DNA of 16,541 nt. Origin: an uncultured Ideonella sp. (GTDB lineage Bacteria > Pseudomonadota > Gammaproteobacteria > Burkholderiales > Burkholderiaceae). The translations under genes were made by a program, and so were the position numbers. This document shows positions 5,604 to 13,136 of the stretch, piece after piece. The notes under the pieces were generated by a model, which was given only the letters and a program-made list of their open reading frames with translations, did not search any database and had not been told where the DNA came from. The stretch spans positions 1 to 16,541 of the forward strand of contig CAMLGG010000105.1 in assembly GCA_946479475.1 (NCBI GenBank). Direction: 5' to 3'. The first letter of the stretch is position 1. The number at the start of each line of letters is the position of its first letter.

Positions 5604-7328
5604 TCAAGCGCCCTGCTGCTGCCGCGCCAAGGCAGCAGCCCGGATGGCGGCCAGCGTGCCTCGCGTGTGGCTGACGTCCGGGTCGAGCCGGAGGTGCAGC
5701 AGCGTGGGCCGGCCCGCAGCCAGGGCCGCGGCAAAAGCGGATTCGAACTGGGCCGTGCGTTCGACCGTGGCGGCTTCCCAGCCGTAGGCGCGGGCGAGGG
5801 CCGCGAAGTCCGGATTGACGAGGGTCGTGCCGCTGACCCGCCCCGGATACTCGCGCTCCTGGTGCATGCGGATGGTGCCGTAATGGCCGTTGTCCACCAC
5901 GATGCTGATCAGCTTCGTCGCCCCGTAGGCCTTGGCCGTCGCCAGCTCCTGGCCGTTCATCAGGAAGTCGCCGTCTCCCGTGAGGTTGACGGCCACGCGA
6001 TGCGGTTGCGTGAGACTGGCCGCGACGGCTGCCGGCAGGCCGTAGCCCATCGCGCCGGCGGTGGGCGCGAGTTGCGTCTTGCCGCCCACGGCCAGGCCGC
6101 GGTAGCGCAGGTAGCGGTGCAGCCAGCCGGCGTAGTTGCCCGCGCCGTTGGTGTAGATCGTGTCGGCCGGCGCCAGGCGCTCGAGGGTCTTGACAACCTC
6201 CGCCATGTCGAGCGGCTCGACCGCCGGATGCAGGCGGTTGGCTTCGCAGTCGGCGTGCGCGGCGGCGGTCCAGTCGGCCCAGGGCAAGCCGCCCGGCGCG
6301 GCGAGCGTCTCCAGGGCCTTGCCGGCGGCGGACAGTGAGGCCTGCAGGGCCACGTCGGGCGCATAGACCCGGCCCAGTTCTTCCGGCCCGGGATGCAGGT
6401 GCACGAGCGCCTGCCTCGGCCGCGGAGGGTCCAGCAGGCTGTAGCCGCTGGTGGTCATCTCGCCCAATCGCACGCCGATGGCGAGCACCAGGTCGGCCTC
6501 TTCGCGGATGCGCCGTGCCAGTGCCGGGTTGATCGCGATGCCCACGTCGCCGGCGTACTGCGGGTGGCGGTTGTCGAACACGTCCTGGTAGCGGAAGGCA
6601 CAAGCCACCGGCAGCTGCCAGTTCTCCGCGAACCTCTGCAGGGCCAGCGCGCTGTCCCGCGTCCAGCCATGGCCGCCGACGATCATGAACGGACGCTGCG
6701 CCGCCAGCAGGCGCGAGCGCAGGTCTCGCAAGGCGCCCGGCGCAGGCCAGGCCTCGGCCGCCTCCGCGCGCGGCAGCACCGCGGCGCTCGTCTCCGAGGT
6801 CAAGAGATCCTCGGGCAGCGCCAGCACCACCGGGCCCGGCCGCCCTTGTTGCGAGACGCGGAAGGCCCGGGCGAGGTACTCGGGCAGCCGGTCGGCGGAC
6901 TGCACCTCGGCTGCCCACTTCGCCATGCCCAGCGTGCCGGGGCCGAAGAACTGGCGGTAGTCGAGTTCCTGGAAGGCCTCGCGGTCGCGCTGGTCGGATG
7001 CCACCTGGCCGACCAGCAGGATCAGCGGCACGCTGTCCTGGAAAGCCGTGTGGACGGCGATCGAAGCGTTGGTGGCGCCGGGCCCGCGCGTGACGCAGCA
7101 GACGCCGGGCCGGCCGGTGAGCCGCGCGTGCGCATCGGCCATGAAGGCCGCACCGCCCTCCTGGCGGCAGGCGATGAAGCGGATGCGGTCGCGATGCTCG
7201 TGAAAGCCGTCGAGAACGGCCAGGTAGCTTTCTCCGGGCACGCCGAACACGGTGTCGACACCCTGCGCGACCAGCGCCTCGACGAGCAGGTGGCCGGCGG
7301 GCCGGGCAGCGATGGCGGATTCAGGCAT
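5604..7328 (-). CDS. thiamine diphosphate-dependent enzyme, acetolactate synthase large-subunit-like
   Basis: A ThDP enzyme of the acetolactate synthase / benzoylformate decarboxylase superfamily, 574 residues, with all three domains. The N-terminal PYR domain (about 10-175) has FGVPGES and the ThDP-activating Glu57 in RQEGGAAFMADAHAR. A central domain spans about 195-345. The C-terminal PP domain (about 385-555) has the metal/ThDP motif GDGDFLMN (451-458) followed by the Asp-Asn at 479-480 (VVDNGHYGT). No regulatory small subunit (ilvH) or ilvC is nearby, so biosynthetic IlvB is unlikely and a catabolic 2-oxo-acid role is more plausible; the substrate is unknown. The ATG at 7328 is preferred to a GTG at 7337 because a TACAGT hexamer (7336-7341) overlaps the latter. 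It lies 36 bp downstream of the MFS gene on the same strand and is tail-to-tail with yedA. Confidence 0.88.
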   Translation of the reverse strand: MPESAIAARPAGHLLVEALVAQGVDTVFGVPGESYLAVLDGFHEHRDRIRFIACRQEGGAAFMADAHARLTGRPGVCCVTRGPGATNASIAVHTAFQDSVPLILLVGQVASDQRDREAFQELDYRQFFGPGTLGMAKWAAEVQSADRLPEYLARAFRVSQQGRPGPVVLALPEDLLTSETSAAVLPRAEAAEAWPAPGALRDLRSRLLAAQRPFMIVGGHGWTRDSALALQRFAENWQLPVACAFRYQDVFDNRHPQYAGDVGIAINPALARRIREEADLVLAIGVRLGEMTTSGYSLLDPPRPRQALVHLHPGPEELGRVYAPDVALQASLSAAGKALETLAAPGGLPWADWTAAAHADCEANRLHPAVEPLDMAEVVKTLERLAPADTIYTNGAGNYAGWLHRYLRYRGLAVGGKTQLAPTAGAMGYGLPAAVAASLTQPHRVAVNLTGDGDFLMNGQELATAKAYGATKLISIVVDNGHYGTIRMHQEREYPGRVSGTTLVNPDFAALARAYGWEAATVERTAQFESAFAAALAAGRPTLLHLRLDPDVSHTRGTLAAIRAAALARQQQGA

Positions 7329-7364
7329 GCGCGGCACTGTAGCGCGCGCCCTGCGCCGGCTCGC

Positions 7365-8612
7365 TCAAGCTCGGCGGCGGCTCGCCAGGCCGACCAGGCT
7401 GGCCGTGACGATGCCCAGCACGAGCGCCAGCGCGGCACCGTAGAAGACGCCGTGGGCCGCGCCGCGGTCCATCAGGCTGCCGAACACGGGCGCCGACAAC
7501 GCGAAGCCCACATCCAGGCCCGAGTAGACGGTGCCGTAGACGCGGCCGGTGGCGCCCGGAGGCGAAGCGCGCTTGATCAGCATGTCGCGCGAGGGTCCTG
7601 CCAGGCCGGTCCCGAACCCCGCCACCGCCGCGATCACCGCGGTGACCAGGCCCGGGAGCCACCCGGTGCCCGCAATCAGCAGCAGCACGGCCGAGGCGGC
7701 CATCGCGAATCCGATGTTGCGCTCCAGCGCGCCGGACTTGGCCACGAGGAAACCGCCCACGACCATGCCGGCAGCCCCGCACAGCATGTAGCCCGTCACC
7801 ACGAGCGCGGTGACGGTGCCCGGCAACGCGAACATCTTCTGCAGGGCCGGGCTGGCGAAGCTCTGCATCGCGCTCAACGCCGCCGTCGAGAAGAAGAAGA
7901 ACGAGAAGCACAGCCACACCGAAGGCAGTCGCAGGAAGGCCATCGGGTGCTCGCCCGCGGGCGCGGGCGCCGCGCCCGAGCCGGCCCGCTCATGGGCCCA
8001 GCTGCCCTGGCGGTCGTCGATGGACTGCCTGTTCAGCGCAAGCAGCAACAGGATGGCCAGGGCCACGAGGGCAAAGCCGACGCAGGCGAAGCGCCAGCTT
8101 CCCGTCGCCTGGGCGATGCCGATCGAGAACACCGGCGCCAGGGCCCAGCCCAGGTTGCCCGAGATGCCGTGCACCGAGAAGGCGTGGCCCAGGCGCGGCT
8201 GCGAGACGCGCTTGTTGAGGATGGTGAAGTCCACCGGGTGGAACGGCGAGTTGCCCAGGCCCGCCAGCGCGGCAGCCAGCAGCAGGCCGCCGAACCCGTT
8301 GGCGCTGGCCGCCGCGACCGCCGCCAGCACGAAGCACGACAGGGCCGCGAAGAGCACCGGCCGCGCGCCCGTGCGGTCCACCAGGAAGCCGGCCAGGGCC
8401 TGGCCGATGCCGGAGATGACGAAGAAGGTGCTGACGAGCAGCCCGAGCTCCGAATAGCTCAGCCCGAAATCCCGGATGAAGGCCGGGAACAGCGGCGGCA
8501 GCAGCATGTGGAAGAAGTGCGAGCAGCCGTGGGCCAGGCCGATCAGGCCGATGGTGGTGAAGTCGTGGCGCGCCGTGGAGACGGCCGGCAAGGGAACGGA
8601 AACCGTGTTCAT
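7365..8612 (-). CDS. MFS transporter (Fsr-like)
   Basis: Major facilitator transporter in the inner membrane, 415 residues with about 12 hydrophobic segments and a charged central loop (about 200-230, NRQSIDDRQGSWAHERAG). The loop after the second helix has the MFS motif A form FLVDRTGARPV. GLAHGCSHFFHMLLPPLFP near the start and HGISGNLGWALAPVF near 150 recall the fosmidomycin-resistance (Fsr) branch. The frame is open further upstream, but the ATG at 8612 gives a normal MFS N-terminus and stays clear of the divergent regulator. No Shine-Dalgarno is seen; TAGAGT (8621-8626) lies 8 nt upstream. It is followed by the ThDP enzyme and divergent from an AraC-type gene that probably controls it. 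It could import the enzyme's substrate or export a product; the direction is not readable. Confidence 0.9.
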   Translation of the reverse strand: MNTVSVPLPAVSTARHDFTTIGLIGLAHGCSHFFHMLLPPLFPAFIRDFGLSYSELGLLVSTFFVISGIGQALAGFLVDRTGARPVLFAALSCFVLAAVAAASANGFGGLLLAAALAGLGNSPFHPVDFTILNKRVSQPRLGHAFSVHGISGNLGWALAPVFSIGIAQATGSWRFACVGFALVALAILLLLALNRQSIDDRQGSWAHERAGSGAAPAPAGEHPMAFLRLPSVWLCFSFFFFSTAALSAMQSFASPALQKMFALPGTVTALVVTGYMLCGAAGMVVGGFLVAKSGALERNIGFAMAASAVLLLIAGTGWLPGLVTAVIAAVAGFGTGLAGPSRDMLIKRASPPGATGRVYGTVYSGLDVGFALSAPVFGSLMDRGAAHGVFYGAALALVLGIVTASLVGLASRRRA

Positions 8613-8656
8613 GTGGCCCGACTCTAGGCGGGGTCGGCCCGTCAGGGTTACGATAC

Positions 8657-8675
8657 TTCGACAAGTACTGTCGAA
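8657..8675. promoter_or_regulatory. 19-bp inverted repeat between MFS and AraC-type genes (candidate operator)
   Basis: TTCGACA at 8657-8663 and TGTCGAA at 8669-8675, a perfect 7-bp dyad around AGTAC. It is the only strong dyad in the 66-bp divergent spacer and ends 3 bp before the ATG at 8679. A regulator bound here would affect both genes. Confidence 0.55.
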
Positions 8676-8678
8676 TTC

Positions 8679-9530
8679 ATGCCAAAGCCCCGCCGCACGA
8701 TCCCGCCCCGGTCCAGCCTCCCTCCACAGGACCCGATGCGGCACGAGCCCACGCCGGCACGCCCGGTTCGCGGCAAGTCGCGCCGGATGGAGTACCAGAT
8801 GGACATCCAGCCGCACTGGCACTCCTGGGGCCAGCTGGTGTTCTCGACCACGGGCGCCGTCCGCGTCAGCGCCCAAGGCCGCTCAGGCGACAACACCTAC
8901 ATCGTGCCGCCTTCGCGTGCGGTGTGGATCCCGGCAGGGGTGGTTCACGCCGTCACGGCGATCGAGCAGGCGGACCTGCGCACCCTGTACCTGCACGAGA
9001 GCGCGGTGCAAGCGCTGGGAACGAACGCCGACTGGTCCGCCTGCCGCGTGCTGGACGTGACGCCGCTGCTGCGCGAGCTGGTGCTGCAGATGGCGGTCGA
9101 GCCCGATCCCGCCCCGGCCTGCGCCGCGGACCTGGCGCGCGAGCTGGCCATAGGCGCGCTGATCCTGGACGAGCTGCGCCGTGCCCGCAGCCTGCAGCTC
9201 GGCCTGCCGCTGCCGCGCCCGGGGCGTCTGCGCCGCGTCTGCGAGGCCATGCTCGACCAGCCGCTGCGCCATGCCGACATCGAAGGCTGGGCCGAGGAGG
9301 CCGCGACCAGCCCGCGCACCCTGTCGCGCTGGTTCAGCGAGGAGCTCGGCACCAGCTACGGCCAGTGGCGCCAGCAGCTGCTGCTCGCCAAGGCGCTGTC
9401 GATGGCCGCCCGCAAGCAGCCGATGCGGCTCATCGCCGCCGAGCTCGGCTACGCCAGTCCGAGCGCCTTCAGTGCCATGGTCACCCGTGCCGTCGGCATG
9501 CCGCCGAGCCGGTTCTTCGCCGAGGCCTGA
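8679..9530 (+). CDS. AraC family transcriptional regulator with N-terminal cupin
   Basis: A transcription factor of 283 residues. The AraC-type cupin sensor covers about 36-110: the His pair in QPHWHSWGQLVF (46 and 48), VPPSRAVWIPAGVVHAV (75-92). The C-terminal DNA-binding domain spans about 185-283 with two helix-turn-helix units; the second holds LIAAELGYASPSAFSAMVTRAVGMPPSRFF. The architecture resembles NimR/YeaM-type regulators, which sit divergent from an MFS exporter, as here. The ATG at 8679 has no ribosome binding site and lies 3 bp from the dyad; an in-frame ATG at 8736 (residue 20), with AGGA just before it, is a real alternative and would leave the dyad about 60 bp upstream. It likely regulates the MFS/ThDP-enzyme genes and itself. 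Confidence 0.9.
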   Translation: MPKPRRTIPPRSSLPPQDPMRHEPTPARPVRGKSRRMEYQMDIQPHWHSWGQLVFSTTGAVRVSAQGRSGDNTYIVPPSRAVWIPAGVVHAVTAIEQADLRTLYLHESAVQALGTNADWSACRVLDVTPLLRELVLQMAVEPDPAPACAADLARELAIGALILDELRRARSLQLGLPLPRPGRLRRVCEAMLDQPLRHADIEGWAEEAATSPRTLSRWFSEELGTSYGQWRQQLLLAKALSMAARKQPMRLIAAELGYASPSAFSAMVTRAVGMPPSRFFAEA

Positions 9531-9535
9531 CCCTG

Positions 9536-9552
9536 CTTGGGATCCGCCCAAG
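9536..9552 (+). other. short hairpin between the AraC-type gene and nadA
   Basis: CTTGGG (9536-9541) pairs with CCCAAG (9547-9552) around ATCCG. It begins 6 bp after the AraC stop and lacks a T-run. It may weakly terminate the upstream gene and may overlap the nadA -35 region. Confidence 0.35.
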
Positions 9553-9562
9553 GGCCCCCACC

Positions 9563-9568
9563 TAGAAT
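9563..9568 (+). promoter_or_regulatory. -10-like TAGAAT directly before nadA
   Basis: TAGAAT (5 of 6 to consensus) ends 6 nt before the nadA ATG, so transcription would begin at or next to the start codon. No Shine-Dalgarno is present in the 44-bp gap. TTGGGA at 9537-9542 is a possible but distant (20-nt spacer) -35. Confidence 0.45.
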
Positions 9569-9574
9569 TCCTCC

Positions 9575-10687
9575 ATGACAGAAGCCGTCTTCGACTACAC
9601 GCGCCAGGACGCAACCGGTGCCACCTGCACCGCCCACGCCTGGGCCAGGGTGCCTGCGCCGCTCACCAAGCCCCAGAGGGAGGAGCTCAAGGCCCGCGCT
9701 GCCGCGCTTCTCAAGGCCAAGGGCGCCGTGCTGGTTTCGCACTACTACGTCGAGGACGACCTGCAGGACCTGGCGCTGGAGACGGGCGGCTGCGTGGCCG
9801 ATTCGCTCGAGATGGCCCGCTTCGGCCGCGACCATGCCAGCCAGACCCTCGTCGTCGCCGGCGTGCGCTTCATGGGCGAGACGGCCAAGATCCTGTCGCC
9901 CGACAAGCGGGTGCTGATGCCGGATCTCGAAGCCACCTGCTCGCTCGACCTGGGCTGCCCACCCGAAGACTTCGCCCGCTTCTGCGACGCCCATCCCGAC
10001 CGCCAGGTGGTCGTCTATGCCAACACCAGCGCGGCAGTGAAGGCTCGTGCCGACTGGATGGTGACCAGCTCCTGCGCCCTGGCCATCGTGCGCCACCTGA
10101 AGGACCAGGGCCAGAAGATCCTCTGGGCGCCCGACAAGCACCTGGGCCGCTACATCCAGCAGGAGACCGGCGCGGACATGCTGCTGTGGAACGGTGCCTG
10201 CATCGTGCACGACGAGTTCCGTGCCACGGAGCTGGAGCTGCTGAAGGCCGAGCATCCCGGTGCGATGGTGCTCGTGCACCCCGAGTCCCCCGACGAGGTG
10301 GTCAAGCTGGCCGACGTGGTGGGCTCGACCTCGCAGATGCTCAAGGCGGTGATCGAGGGCAAGGCGAAGGAATACATCGTCGCCACCGACAACCAGATCA
10401 TGCATCGCATGCGCCAGCTGGCGCCGGGCAAGACGCTGATCGAGGCGCCGACGGCCGGCAACTCGGCGACGTGCAAGAGCTGCGCGCACTGCCCGTGGAT
10501 GGCGATGAACGGCCTGCAGGGCGTGATCGACTGCCTCGAGCGTGGCCACGGCGAGATCCACGTCGACCCTGCCATCGGCCGCCAGGCCGTGCGTTGCATA
10601 GACCGCATGCTGGACTTCGTGGCCGCGCATCCCGCTGCCCTGGCGCCCAAGGTGCAGGGCATGGTCCGCGGGATCGGAGCCGCCTGA
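9575..10687 (+). CDS. nadA: quinolinate synthase NadA
   Basis: Condenses iminoaspartate with dihydroxyacetone phosphate to quinolinate, the second step of NAD synthesis from aspartate; a cytoplasmic [4Fe-4S] enzyme. It has 370 residues, typical of the longer proteobacterial form. Visible family motifs are [14 protein letters not shown] (54-67), [13 protein letters not shown] with cluster-ligand candidate Cys122, TSSCALAIV with Cys167, and the C-terminal [13 protein letters not shown], a Cys-x2-Cys-x2-Cys at 300/303/306 of which one Cys is the third ligand. The ATG at 9575 gives the expected N-terminus. It overlaps nadC by one base (TGATG), so the two form an operon. Transcription probably starts from the hexamer at 9563-9568, or reads through from the AraC-type gene 44 bp upstream. 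Confidence 0.98.
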   Translation: MTEAVFDYTRQDATGATCTAHAWARVPAPLTKPQREELKARAAALLKAKGAVLVSHYYVEDDLQDLALETGGCVADSLEMARFGRDHASQTLVVAGVRFMGETAKILSPDKRVLMPDLEATCSLDLGCPPEDFARFCDAHPDRQVVVYANTSAAVKARADWMVTSSCALAIVRHLKDQGQKILWAPDKHLGRYIQQETGADMLLWNGACIVHDEFRATELELLKAEHPGAMVLVHPESPDEVVKLADVVGSTSQMLKAVIEGKAKEYIVATDNQIMHRMRQLAPGKTLIEAPTAGNSATCKSCAHCPWMAMNGLQGVIDCLERGHGEIHVDPAIGRQAVRCIDRMLDFVAAHPAALAPKVQGMVRGIGAA

Positions 10688-11550
10688 TGTTCGACCACGA
10701 CGAATCGCTCGAGGAGGCGCGCGCCCGCAACGTGCGGGATGCGCTGTTCGAAGACATCGGCCGCGCCGACTGGACCAGCCTGCTGGTGCCCGCCGGCCAG
10801 CGCGTGAAGGCCCGCGTCATCGTGCGCGAGGATGCCGTGCTTTGCGGCCGCGAATGGTTCGAGGCCTGCCTGGCCGCACTCGACCCCGCCGGACAGGTGC
10901 GGTGGCTCTACGCCGAGGGCGCGAAGATGCAGGCCGACACGCCGGTGTGCGAGATGGAGGCGGAAGCCCGAGCCCTGCTCTCGGCCGAGCGCCCGGCGCT
11001 CAACTTCCTGCAGCTGCTGTCGGCCACGGCAACGGTGACGCGCAGGCATGTCGAAGCGATCGCAGGAGCCTCGCCCAATCCGCGCGGCTGCGCGGTCCTC
11101 GACACCCGCAAGACCATCCCCGGCCTGCGACAGGCGCAGAAGTACGCGGTGCGCATCGGCGGCGGCCAGAACCAGCGGCTCGCGCTGTGGCACGGCATCC
11201 TGATCAAGGAGAACCACATCGCGGCGGCGGGGGGCATCGCCGCCGTGCTGCGCAACGCGCGCGAGTTAAACGCCGGAGTCGACATCCAGATCGAGGTCGA
11301 GTCGCTGGGCCAGCTGCAGGAGGCATTGGACGCAGGCGCCAACAGCGTCCTGCTCGACAACTTCAGCCTTGGCCAGATGCGCGAGGCCGTGGCCTTGACC
11401 GCCGGCCGTGCACTGCTGGAGGCCTCCGGCGGGGTCACGCTCGCGGGCCTGCGCGAGATCGCGGCGACCGGGGTCGACCGCATCTCCATCGGCAAGCTCA
11501 CCAAGGACGTGATCGCCGTCGACTACTCGATGCGCGTGCTGCAGAGCTGA
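10687..11550 (+). CDS. nadC: nicotinate-nucleotide pyrophosphorylase (quinolinate phosphoribosyltransferase) NadC
   Basis: Converts quinolinate and PRPP to nicotinate mononucleotide, CO2 and pyrophosphate, the third step of the pathway. It has 287 residues, normal length. The N-terminal sandwich domain is at about 15-115. The barrel carries LDTRKTIPGLRQAQKYAV (138-155), the substrate loop GGGQNQRLAL (158-167), LIKENHI (172-178), VEVESL (204-208 region), LLDNFSL and the phosphate-binding SGGVTLAGL and ISIGKLTKD. In many family members the loop reads NHR; here it is NQR (Gln163), so a usual quinolinate-contacting His is replaced. This may be normal in this lineage. The ATG is fused to the nadA stop, so translation is coupled. 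Confidence 0.97.
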   Translation: MFDHDESLEEARARNVRDALFEDIGRADWTSLLVPAGQRVKARVIVREDAVLCGREWFEACLAALDPAGQVRWLYAEGAKMQADTPVCEMEAEARALLSAERPALNFLQLLSATATVTRRHVEAIAGASPNPRGCAVLDTRKTIPGLRQAQKYAVRIGGGQNQRLALWHGILIKENHIAAAGGIAAVLRNARELNAGVDIQIEVESLGQLQEALDAGANSVLLDNFSLGQMREAVALTAGRALLEASGGVTLAGLREIAATGVDRISIGKLTKDVIAVDYSMRVLQS

Positions 11551-11567
11551 AAAGCTCACGCAAACCC

Positions 11568-11580
11568 GGGCCCGCGGCCC
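11568..11580 (+). other. small GC hairpin after nadC
   Basis: GGGCC (11568-11572) pairs with GGCCC (11576-11580) around CGC, 18 bp after the nadC stop. No T-run follows, so termination is doubtful. The rest of the 81-bp gap to the ComFB gene holds no clear promoter. Confidence 0.25.
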
Positions 11581-11631
11581 TGGCGGACGAGCGAAACTGC
11601 CCTCCCCGCCCGATCACTGGAAACCAACGGC

Positions 11632-11916
11632 ATGGATACCGCGTCGATCCACAACTTCTACGAGAAAGCCGTGTTCACTGCCGTGCAGGAGCAGGCGCAG
11701 CAGCACCCGCACCTGCAGGACAACGGCGACACGCTGGCCGACATCGCCTGCGTGGCGCTGAACCGCCTGCCGCCGCGCTACATCCGGCACGACGTCGACT
11801 TCGCGTTCTTCCAGACCGAGAACGAGCGCTCTGAGTCCGAGCGTGCCGTGCAGGAGGCGGTGGAGTTCGCCTTCGGCTTCGTCCAGGCCCGCAACGCGAT
11901 GCGGGCACGCCGCTAG
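11632..11916 (+). CDS. ComFB-domain protein (late competence development family)
   Basis: 94 residues, small and acidic, cytoplasmic. The family signature is clear at 36-51: ADIACVALNRLPPRYI, preceded by an N-terminal helix (IHNFYEKAVFTAVQEQ) matching the usual N-x3-E entry. The Cys pair found upstream of this signature in some members is absent. ComFB was named from the Bacillus comF operon; work in cyanobacteria and Bacillus reports that ComFB-type proteins bind cyclic di-GMP, so a second-messenger receptor is a plausible role. The ATG at 11632 has only a weak GGAAACC upstream. It is convergent with an HD-GYP-type gene, stops 5 bp apart, which fits a c-di-GMP theme. It could also be the last gene of the nadA-nadC transcript. 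Confidence 0.82.
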   Translation: MDTASIHNFYEKAVFTAVQEQAQQHPHLQDNGDTLADIACVALNRLPPRYIRHDVDFAFFQTENERSESERAVQEAVEFAFGFVQARNAMRARR

Positions 11917-11921
11917 GCTAG

Positions 11922-13088
11922 CTAGTTCATCAGCCCGTAGACCCGCTCGGGCAACACGCGCGATAGGCCCTTGCGTTCGCCGGCCGGCCCGGTGATGGCG
12001 AACTCCGGCTTCGCCGTGTCCCGCGGCGAGGTCGCGGCAATCGGCTGACCGGCGGCGTTGGTGAGACTCGCCACCATCGGGGTGGTGGCAGTGGCGCCGC
12101 GGCGGGCGACGACACCGATCTCGCCGCTCCTGAGCTGCACCAGTTCGCCCGGGGGATACAGGCCGAGCGCCTTGATCATGCCGGCGCCCAGCGGGCCGCC
12201 CTGTTCCTCCTGGAACAGCTGCCGTGCCGCCGCCTGGATCGGCAGCGCCGGCCGGAAGGCGCGGCTGCTGATCTTGGCGGTGAACACATCCACCGTGCGC
12301 AGTGCATGAGCCATCTCGCCCACTGCCGTGGTGCCCCCCGGATAGCCCGTCCCGTCGGGCCGCTCATGGTGCTGGCGGACCATGGCCAGCCAGTCGGCAT
12401 CCACCACGCCGGCTGCCTCCAGCAGCGTGGCGGAGGCGTCCGGGTGGGCCCGGATGAGCTGCCGCTGCCTCGTGGTGGGCGGATCGGGTTGCACCGCCAT
12501 CTGGGCCTGCAGTTCCAGGATCGAGACATTCATCGTCAACGCGCCCAGCACCAGCTTCAGCTGCTGCTCGCCCGACCAGCCGAGCTGGCGCCCGAGAACC
12601 ACGGCGACGGTGGCGGCGTGCAGGGCATGCGTCAATGCATAGAGGGCAACGCGCTGCTCGGCCGGGCGGATGGTCACGAACAAGGCCACGTCGACATCAC
12701 GCTCGACCTGCTCCACCACTTGCCGGCCCAGGGCCCGCAGCTCCGGTTCGCAGGGCATGCCGGCCAACACCTTCCGGAGCAGCGCGTCGAGCTCCCAGAC
12801 CAGCCTTTCCCAGCGGTCGAACAGCGTGGGCTCGCGGTAGGTGGACATCAGCGGACTGCCGTCCCCGGCAGGGCGCGCCTGCCGATCCCGCCGGATGGCA
12901 TGGGCCTCTTCGTTGTCGACCCAGGCTCCGCGTTCCAGCAGCATCTCGAGCTGGGTATCGCTCGTCAGCACCTGGCCCGCCGCGAGCAGACGCCTTCCGT
13001 ACTCATCGTGCACATGGAAGGGCAAAGGCGCCCCGACCGCGATCAGGTCGCGAACGGTGGCAAGCGGCGCGCGTTGCGCATGGCCCAT
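11922..13088 (-). CDS. HD-GYP-type protein with degenerate HD metal site
   Basis: HD-GYP proteins hydrolyse cyclic di-GMP. This one has 388 residues: an N-terminal domain (about 12-65, with PFHVHDEYGRRLLAAGQVL) common in front of HD-GYP domains in betaproteobacteria, a helical linker (85-140), the HD-GYP domain (about 145-290), and a beta-rich C-terminal tail (310-388). The HHE and GYP parts are intact (VRQHHERPDGTGYPGG, 238-252; His215 in IRAHPD), but the defining HDxGK is replaced by Met186-Asn187 in GALTMNVSI, and the later DxxDA reads VDVFTA. Loss of the HD pair predicts weak or no phosphodiesterase activity, perhaps a binding or signalling role. The start at 13088 has AAGGA 7 nt upstream. 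It is convergent with the ComFB gene and 75 bp downstream of nadB on the same strand. Confidence 0.85.
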   Translation of the reverse strand: MGHAQRAPLATVRDLIAVGAPLPFHVHDEYGRRLLAAGQVLTSDTQLEMLLERGAWVDNEEAHAIRRDRQARPAGDGSPLMSTYREPTLFDRWERLVWELDALLRKVLAGMPCEPELRALGRQVVEQVERDVDVALFVTIRPAEQRVALYALTHALHAATVAVVLGRQLGWSGEQQLKLVLGALTMNVSILELQAQMAVQPDPPTTRQRQLIRAHPDASATLLEAAGVVDADWLAMVRQHHERPDGTGYPGGTTAVGEMAHALRTVDVFTAKISSRAFRPALPIQAAARQLFQEEQGGPLGAGMIKALGLYPPGELVQLRSGEIGVVARRGATATTPMVASLTNAAGQPIAATSPRDTAKPEFAITGPAGERKGLSRVLPERVYGLMN

Positions 13089-13136
13089 CTGAGGATCCTT
13101 CCGGCCCAGGACTTCAGGCCTTGGCTCGGCAGGTGT

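Noticed and set aside
4654..5787. Long overlapping plus-strand frame across yedA
   Set aside because: It is out of frame with a well-supported ten-helix transporter and gives an Arg/Gly-rich product without hydrophobic segments.
6393..8627. A 744-codon open frame on the plus strand
   Set aside because: Antisense shadow of the ThDP enzyme and the MFS gene, whose catalytic motifs and membrane segments are clear; the frame crosses both genes and the gap between them.
8613..8876. Extension of the MFS gene by 88 codons
   Set aside because: It would run antisense into the AraC-type coding region and across the dyad; the ATG at 8612 yields a normal MFS N-terminus.
9181..10686. Possible long N-terminal fusion to NadC
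   Set aside because: The nadC frame is open upstream through nadA and the AraC-type gene only because of GC bias; the ATG at 10687 overlapping the nadA stop is the family-typical start.
11917..11926. Palindromic CTAGCTAG between the ComFB and HD-GYP-like stops as a bidirectional terminator
   Set aside because: The dyad is only 4 bp per arm, AT-containing and without loop or T-runs; it mostly consists of the two stop codons.
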